9,249 bases of DNA, taken from Phyllobacteriaceae bacterium UBA1940 (lineage in GTDB: Bacteria > Pseudomonadota > Alphaproteobacteria > Rhizobiales > Rhizobiaceae). Made by a program: the position numbers and the translations under genes. Numbering within the stretch: the first letter of the stretch is position 1; each line of letters begins with the position of its first letter. The stretch covers positions 1 to 9,249 of the forward strand of contig DDFA01000010.1 of NCBI GenBank assembly GCA_002336975.1. The letters run 5' to 3'. Of this stretch, positions 7,685 to 9,249 are shown piece by piece. The notes under the pieces were generated by a model. The model was not told the DNA's origin. It made no database searches and was given only the letters and a program-made list of their open reading frames with translations.

Positions 7685-9046
7685 TCAAGCTGCAAGCAAC
7701 TGCTCCGAGTCCTCGGCCGTGTCCTGTTCGGTAGCGGCGGCCTTCTGCAGGAACCGCGCGAGGGCGGCTTTCCGGGAGTCCCGGTCCAGGGCGTAGGCCG
7801 TCTGTTTGAACTCGATCCCATCCAGAAGCCCCTGAATGTAGCCCGAGATAGTGTCGGCGGCCATGATGAGCGCGGTATCGAGCGTATGGATGTAGTTGCT
7901 CGTGACCGATCCCTTCGCATGCCCGACCAGCGCGGCGATCGTGACTTCGGTGAAGCCGAGATCGTTGGCGATACTGGCGAAGCTGTGCCGCAGGACGTGT
8001 GGCGTGATGTCGGCGAGCGCGGTGTCCGCGAATATCTGCTCCCAATGGTTGGGGAAGCTCCCGAACGCATTGTCATCACCCTGGCCGGGAAAGACGTAGG
8101 TGCCGGTCTGCTCCTTCCGGCGGTTTTCGAGATACTCCACGACAGGCAAGCCGATCGGACGGATCGAGCTTCCTTCCTTACTGTCGATCAGCCGGAGACA
8201 GCTTGAATCGGTGTCAGCCTCGCTCCAAGCCAAGGTGATCATCTCGGTCCGACGGCATCCGGTGAGCGCGAGCTGCCGGATGATGTCGACCGACAACTCA
8301 TACTTCCCGTTCTCTGCAGCCTTGGTCAGGATGTCGCCGAGCAGGCGATATTCGGCCTCGGTCAGGCGCCGTCCGCGCACATTGTCCTTCGGCCGCCGGA
8401 CGCCGTGGACGGGATTGAGGTCGATGATGCCTGCTTCAACCGCGTAGGTGAGGATGCCGCCGAACAGTCCGATCGTCCGGGTAGCCGTTCCGGCACCGCC
8501 GCGTACGATGGCGCGGCCGCGCAGCTTCTTCGTCTTGACGCTGCAGCGGGTCTTGCCGGCCATGATGTCTTTCAGGGCCTTCGTGATGTCGGCCTTCACA
8601 AGGTCCTTGACCCTCCGAGTGCCGAGCAAGGGCACGATGTGGCGCTCGATGCGTCCTGTATCCGAGAGGATCGTGCTCGCCTTCTTTGGCCGGCCACCCT
8701 TACCCAAGATGAGGCCAGCCTTGAGATCAGCGACGTAGAGGTCGCACAGCTCCTTGACGGTGATCGCCTTGTTGTCGAGCTGCTTCTCCTCGGCGGGATC
8801 TTCACCCTGAGCGATGCGGCCTAGTTGGACCTTCGCTTCCTGGCGCGCGCGCTCGGGCGTCCAGATGCCATGCAAACCGATGGTGAACCGACGCGAACGC
8901 TTGCCGAGGCGATACTGGATGACGTAGCTGCGCTTTCCCGACGTGAAGACACGGAGGCCGAAGCCGGGAAGTTCGTCGTCCCAGATGACGTAATCTTTGG
9001 AGCGGCTTTCAGCGGCGTCAACGACCCTTTTGGTGAGCTTAGACAT
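7685..9046 (-). CDS. Tyrosine recombinase/integrase with DUF4102 arm-binding domain (P4-like)
   Basis: The 453-residue protein is a full-length site-specific recombinase that would insert and excise a genomic island or prophage. An N-terminal DUF4102 arm-type DNA-binding domain covers about residues 3-90 (YVIWDDELPGFGLRVFTSGK, RRFTIGLHG). A SAM-like core-binding domain spans about 95-205, and the catalytic domain about 225-400. The catalytic set is complete: R265 in LTGCRRTE, K290 in DSKEG, H350 and R353 in HVLRH, H376 in GHA, and nucleophile Y385 in TSNYIH. A charged tail of about 50 residues follows. The ATG at 9046 has GGAG seven bases upstream. DUF4102 integrases usually target the 3' end of a tRNA or tmRNA gene beside the int gene, but no complete tRNA is visible in the window, so the attachment site must lie outside or be of another kind. 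No mutation suggests decay. Confidence 0.95.
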   Translation of the reverse strand: MSKLTKRVVDAAESRSKDYVIWDDELPGFGLRVFTSGKRSYVIQYRLGKRSRRFTIGLHGIWTPERARQEAKVQLGRIAQGEDPAEEKQLDNKAITVKELCDLYVADLKAGLILGKGGRPKKASTILSDTGRIERHIVPLLGTRRVKDLVKADITKALKDIMAGKTRCSVKTKKLRGRAIVRGGAGTATRTIGLFGGILTYAVEAGIIDLNPVHGVRRPKDNVRGRRLTEAEYRLLGDILTKAAENGKYELSVDIIRQLALTGCRRTEMITLAWSEADTDSSCLRLIDSKEGSSIRPIGLPVVEYLENRRKEQTGTYVFPGQGDDNAFGSFPNHWEQIFADTALADITPHVLRHSFASIANDLGFTEVTIAALVGHAKGSVTSNYIHTLDTALIMAADTISGYIQGLLDGIEFKQTAYALDRDSRKAALARFLQKAAATEQDTAEDSEQLLAA

Positions 9047-9185
9047 GGGCTTTCTCCGAGCCGACAGCGCTCTCTCGCGTAAGCATCACGTAAGCAAGCG
9101 GGCGAAAACTGTGGCGAGACAGAGCGTACTTCCGGCGGAAGCCGAAATCAAATTCTTTAGCGATTACAGGGAGATAGGCGGTCAT
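9039..9185 (-). CDS. Possible small leader ORF overlapping the integrase start
   Basis: A 48-codon frame begins with ATG at 9185, with AGGAG six bases upstream. It ends in a TAA that overlaps the integrase start codon (ATGTCTAA). The peptide (MTAYLPVIAKEFDFGF...) is basic and aromatic-rich, and I recognise no family. The good ribosome site and the overlap would allow translation of the integrase to depend on it. It may equally be a chance frame or the tail of a decayed gene; an in-frame GTG at 9245 would extend it. No function is proposed. Confidence 0.3.
   Translation of the reverse strand: MTAYLPVIAKEFDFGFRRKYALSRHSFRPLAYVMLTRESAVGSEKAHV
9078..9095 (-). repeat. Direct repeat pair upstream of the integrase
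   Basis: CGTAAGC occurs at 9078-9084 and again at 9089-9095, exactly 11 bases apart, so both copies face the same side of the helix. They lie 32-49 bases upstream of the integrase ATG. The arrangement fits an operator or arm-type recombinase sites, but the assignment is inferred from position alone. Confidence 0.4.
9129..9141. repeat. Perfect 13-bp palindrome upstream of the integrase
   Basis: CTTCCG-G-CGGAAG is a perfect inverted repeat with 6-bp arms around one central base, about 85 bases before the integrase ATG. It is followed by no T-run, so it is more likely a binding site for a dimeric protein than a terminator. On the minus strand it lies between a weak TTGATT -35 and TACGCT -10 candidate, too poor to annotate as a promoter. 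Confidence 0.4.
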
Positions 9186-9189
9186 CGGC

Positions 9190-9215
9190 GGCTCCTGGCG
9201 TTTATTGGCGGAGCC
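9190..9215 (-). repeat. Small hairpin that includes the ribosome site of the leader ORF
   Basis: GGCTCC and GGAGCC form perfect 6-bp arms around a 14-base loop. On the minus strand the downstream arm contains the GGAG of the AGGAG ribosome site for the ORF starting at 9185. If transcribed, the stem could mask that site. The stem is short, so the effect is uncertain. Beyond it, to 9249, I see nothing further that can be supported. Confidence 0.3.
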
Positions 9216-9249
9216 AGCGATAATCCCTCCGAAGGCAGAGGCCACAGGT

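Noticed and set aside
7612..8079. Upstream in-frame extension of the antitoxin to a 304-codon ORF
   Set aside because: The extension runs through the integrase coding sequence in another frame with Arg/Ser/Thr-rich shadow composition. The ribosome site and promoter fit a start at 7611.
1..9249. CRISPR arrays, insertion sequences, rRNA or complete tRNA genes
   Set aside because: No regularly spaced repeats, transposase motifs, terminal inverted repeats or cloverleaf-compatible sequence were seen on either strand.

Overview
The window is gene-dense, GC-rich bacterial DNA, most likely from an alphaproteobacterium. Two things point there: the imuA-imuB-dnaE2 damage-tolerance operon, and a direct-repeat SOS box of the alphaproteobacterial type (GTTC-N7-GTTC) in front of imuA. 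Genus, and chromosome versus plasmid, cannot be settled from this sequence.

Layout: (1) 1-987, plus strand: the 3' part of a GGDEF-EAL cyclic-di-GMP protein whose start lies outside the window; the EAL phosphodiesterase domain looks catalytically intact. (2) 1001-6457, minus strand: the complete mutagenesis cassette imuA-imuB-dnaE2 (imuC). Its genes overlap (86 bp, then 4 bp), and its promoter region (about 6492-6529) has a TTGACT -35 element and a LexA box lying over the expected -10. (3) 6597-7611, minus strand: a two-gene toxin-antitoxin module of the VapBC50 type. An antitoxin with an excisionase/MerR-like helix-turn-helix is followed, with an 11-bp overlap, by a PIN-domain ribonuclease toxin; the module has its own well-formed promoter. 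(4) 7685-9046, minus strand: a complete tyrosine recombinase with an N-terminal DUF4102 arm-binding domain, as in P4-like genomic-island integrases. (5) 9047-9249: a short region upstream of the integrase with direct repeats, a perfect palindrome, a small hairpin and a possible 48-codon ORF overlapping the integrase start.

All genes from 9046 down to 1001 run in one direction (integrase, antitoxin, toxin, imuA, imuB, dnaE2) and converge with the EAL gene, leaving 13 bp between the two stop codons. DNA damage would relieve LexA repression of imuA-imuB-dnaE2. From what is known of these families, ImuA and ImuB act as accessory factors for DnaE2, which performs error-prone lesion bypass. An integrase and an addiction module immediately upstream suggest, but do not prove, that the mutasome cassette sits at the edge of an integrated element. 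No complete tRNA gene, attachment-site pair, CRISPR array or insertion sequence was found. The window is mostly recognisable families; what stands out is the linkage of the mutasome to the mobility and toxin-antitoxin genes, and the unexplained sites upstream of the integrase.
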